Assembly (NCBI GenBank): GCA_010027915.1
Contig: RGUG01000053.1
Coordinates: forward strand, 1-7,711
DNA length: 7,711 bases
Origin: a bacterium
Lineage (GTDB): Bacteria > Margulisbacteria > Marinamargulisbacteria > SXXA01
Direction of reading: 5' to 3'
Positions 6,656 through 7,711 of this stretch are shown here, piece by piece. Each line of letters opens with the position of its first letter. The stretch's first letter is position 1. The notes under the pieces are model-generated. The model did no database searches and had not been told where the DNA came from. It was given only the letters and a program-made list of their open reading frames with translations. The translations under genes and the position numbers were made by a program.

Positions 6656-7711
6656 ATGAACAAGATACCGCCCGTTCCTCCAGGGTCTCCTCCGCCAACC
6701 CAGTCAAGCAAATATATAGCAATTGGACCCGACGCTGGATTAAGGGCTTTACAAGTGCCCCGCAAACCAGATGATCCAGTGTGGAAATCGATAACCAGCT
6801 CCTGGGGTCGTCACACCGTGGCACTGCCCCACAACCCCTGCTGCTCAATCGCTGATTGTTTGGCCAGCCTACGCCAACAGGGTATCCCTTTTTTTATGAA
6901 AGGGGGTGCGGCGTGGGACCTGTATCAGCAGGTTGAGTTACCCTCACCATCCCAGGCTCGTGACGCCCTACACGATGTGGACATTGGGATTACCGCACCA
7001 TCAGTCGAGTATCTCGTTGGTATCCTCACTTGTTTTAACCTCCATCATACCGTCGCCATCCGACCATCCAATGGGCATTCCCCCCCTACCCTCATCAAAA
7101 CGCAGCATCCAGACGCCACGACATACAAAGTATGTTTGCTATATGAGGGGCCCCATATCATTGGGTATTCACTGACACTACCCCCGACGCAACCTGATGG
7201 GTTGTCATTGGATGTGTCGTTGATGTGGCCTGGCAAAAGTGGGGTGGATTATGTTCATACTGATTTAGCCGTCCAAATCACACAACAGACGACCAGGTTT
7301 ATGACCCTACATGGTTATACGATGGCAGACGTCATCGAAGCACGACAAACCAAAAGAATGATCGAAACCGATCAGCACGTGGTGGGGTTACACTGGCGGT
7401 TTTGTAAATGGGCTAGCCGAGGGTATCACTACAATGAGGACACATGGGCCCATGCCCAAGAATCGTTTGAACACGCTTACCTGGATCCAAGGTCAACCAT
7501 GACCACTCACATGCCACGTCGTTTTGACGGCATGAGCCCTCAAGAGCAAGAAAGGGAATGCTCGGTCATGCTCACCATGTGTCTGCGTCTCAATCTGGCA
7601 GTGCCAAGGTGGGTAGGAGAGAGATTTCCATCGATCCGTCCATGGCCCCGCGGGGAGGCAGCTCGCTCTACGTGCTGGTGCCGACCCCGAACGTGCAGCC
7701 CGGTTTCAACC
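6656..7711 (+). CDS. Partial gene, predicted nucleotidyltransferase-fold protein, open at the right edge
   Basis: The frame from the ATG at 6656 (in-frame TGA at 6647) runs 352 codons to the window edge without a stop. The protein starts with a Pro-rich tail (IPPVPPGSPPP), then has a folded region with PFFMKGGAAWDLY (78-90), LHDVDIGI (105-112) and LSLDVSLMW (183-191). Gly-Gly, then DxD about 23 residues later, then a third Asp at the end of a strand (D186) is the hallmark of the nucleotidyltransferase superfamily. A helical segment follows (about 220-318). The exact family and substrate are unknown to me. Codons read as natural protein to about residue 318. After about 7612 the frame turns Arg/Cys/Trp-rich and is probably not the true end. 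The start is uncertain: only TAGG lies just before the ATG, and ATG 6896 is too late because it would cut off the N-terminal region directly before the GG motif. Confidence 0.65.
   Translation, partial: MNKIPPVPPGSPPPTQSSKYIAIGPDAGLRALQVPRKPDDPVWKSITSSWGRHTVALPHNPCCSIADCLASLRQQGIPFFMKGGAAWDLYQQVELPSPSQARDALHDVDIGITAPSVEYLVGILTCFNLHHTVAIRPSNGHSPPTLIKTQHPDATTYKVCLLYEGPHIIGYSLTLPPTQPDGLSLDVSLMWPGKSGVDYVHTDLAVQITQQTTRFMTLHGYTMADVIEARQTKRMIETDQHVVGLHWRFCKWASRGYHYNEDTWAHAQESFEHAYLDPRSTMTTHMPRRFDGMSPQEQERECSVMLTMCLRLNLAVPRWVGERFPSIRPWPRGEAARSTCWCRPRTCSPVST
7624..7711 (+). other. Fragment resembling the C-terminal region of phytoene desaturase (CrtI), edge of window
   Basis: In the frame starting at 7624 the translation contains DPSMAPRGGSSLYVLVPTPN, close to the conserved DPS-APxGxSxxYVLxPVPN stretch of CrtI-type carotenoid desaturases. 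These are FAD-dependent enzymes that desaturate phytoene. The last 71 bases are about 70% GC, with about 86% G or C at third positions in this frame, unlike the rest of the window. Upstream codons in the same frame do not look like CrtI, so only the right side of a junction is seen. It could be a chimeric contig end, a recombination scar or the edge of a transferred gene. The match is from memory of the family, over about 29 residues. Confidence 0.4.

Noticed and set aside
6459..6848. 129-codon minus-strand frame across the divergent region
   Set aside because: It overlaps the candidate promoter and the antisense of the better supported plus-strand gene, and the composition is unremarkable with no motif.
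1..7711. CRISPR array, tRNA, rRNA or insertion sequence
   Set aside because: No regularly spaced repeats, cloverleaf, rRNA-like stretch, transposase motif or terminal inverted repeats with target duplication were seen by eye.

Overview
The window holds one compact four-gene operon on the minus strand (6449 down to 483). A divergent plus-strand gene (6656 to the right edge) is read out of the same 206-base intergenic region. The operon, in transcription order, encodes a NodB-type polysaccharide deacetylase, a HAD-superfamily IIA protein, a second exported deacetylase of the PgaB-like type, and a very long GlnE-type glutamine synthetase adenylyltransferase. The genes overlap by 14 bases, overlap by 4 bases (ATGA) and abut with no gap (TAAATG). 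They are therefore almost certainly co-transcribed and translationally coupled.

The organism cannot be named from the sequence. Base composition is moderate, with a strong taste for GGG glycine codons that leaves many runs of 7-8 G or C in the coding strands. GlnE plus exported CE4-type deacetylases indicate a bacterium. The unusual GlnE architecture points away from the standard enterobacterial layout and towards a less-studied lineage.

The most interesting gene is glnE (1230 residues, against about 950 for Escherichia coli GlnE). It carries two ACT-like domains at the N terminus, of the kind that sense glutamine at the C terminus of GlnD. Its two nucleotidyltransferase halves also look as if they may be in the opposite order to the usual one. 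Together these suggest a GlnE that senses glutamine directly.

Layout: 1-482 has no supportable gene, only a perfect palindrome at the left edge and a 32-codon peptide-like remnant. 483-6449 is the operon. 6450-6655 is a divergent regulatory region with a candidate -10 element for the operon and two ATGGGCCCA palindromes 60 bases apart. 6656-7711 is an uninterrupted reading frame of 352 codons that runs off the window. It carries a nucleotidyltransferase-like signature (KGGAAWDLY, HDVDIGI, LDVSLMW). Its last ~90 bases change abruptly to about 70% GC and, in another frame, read like the C-terminal part of a phytoene desaturase (CrtI). That suggests a genomic or assembly junction near 7610-7624.
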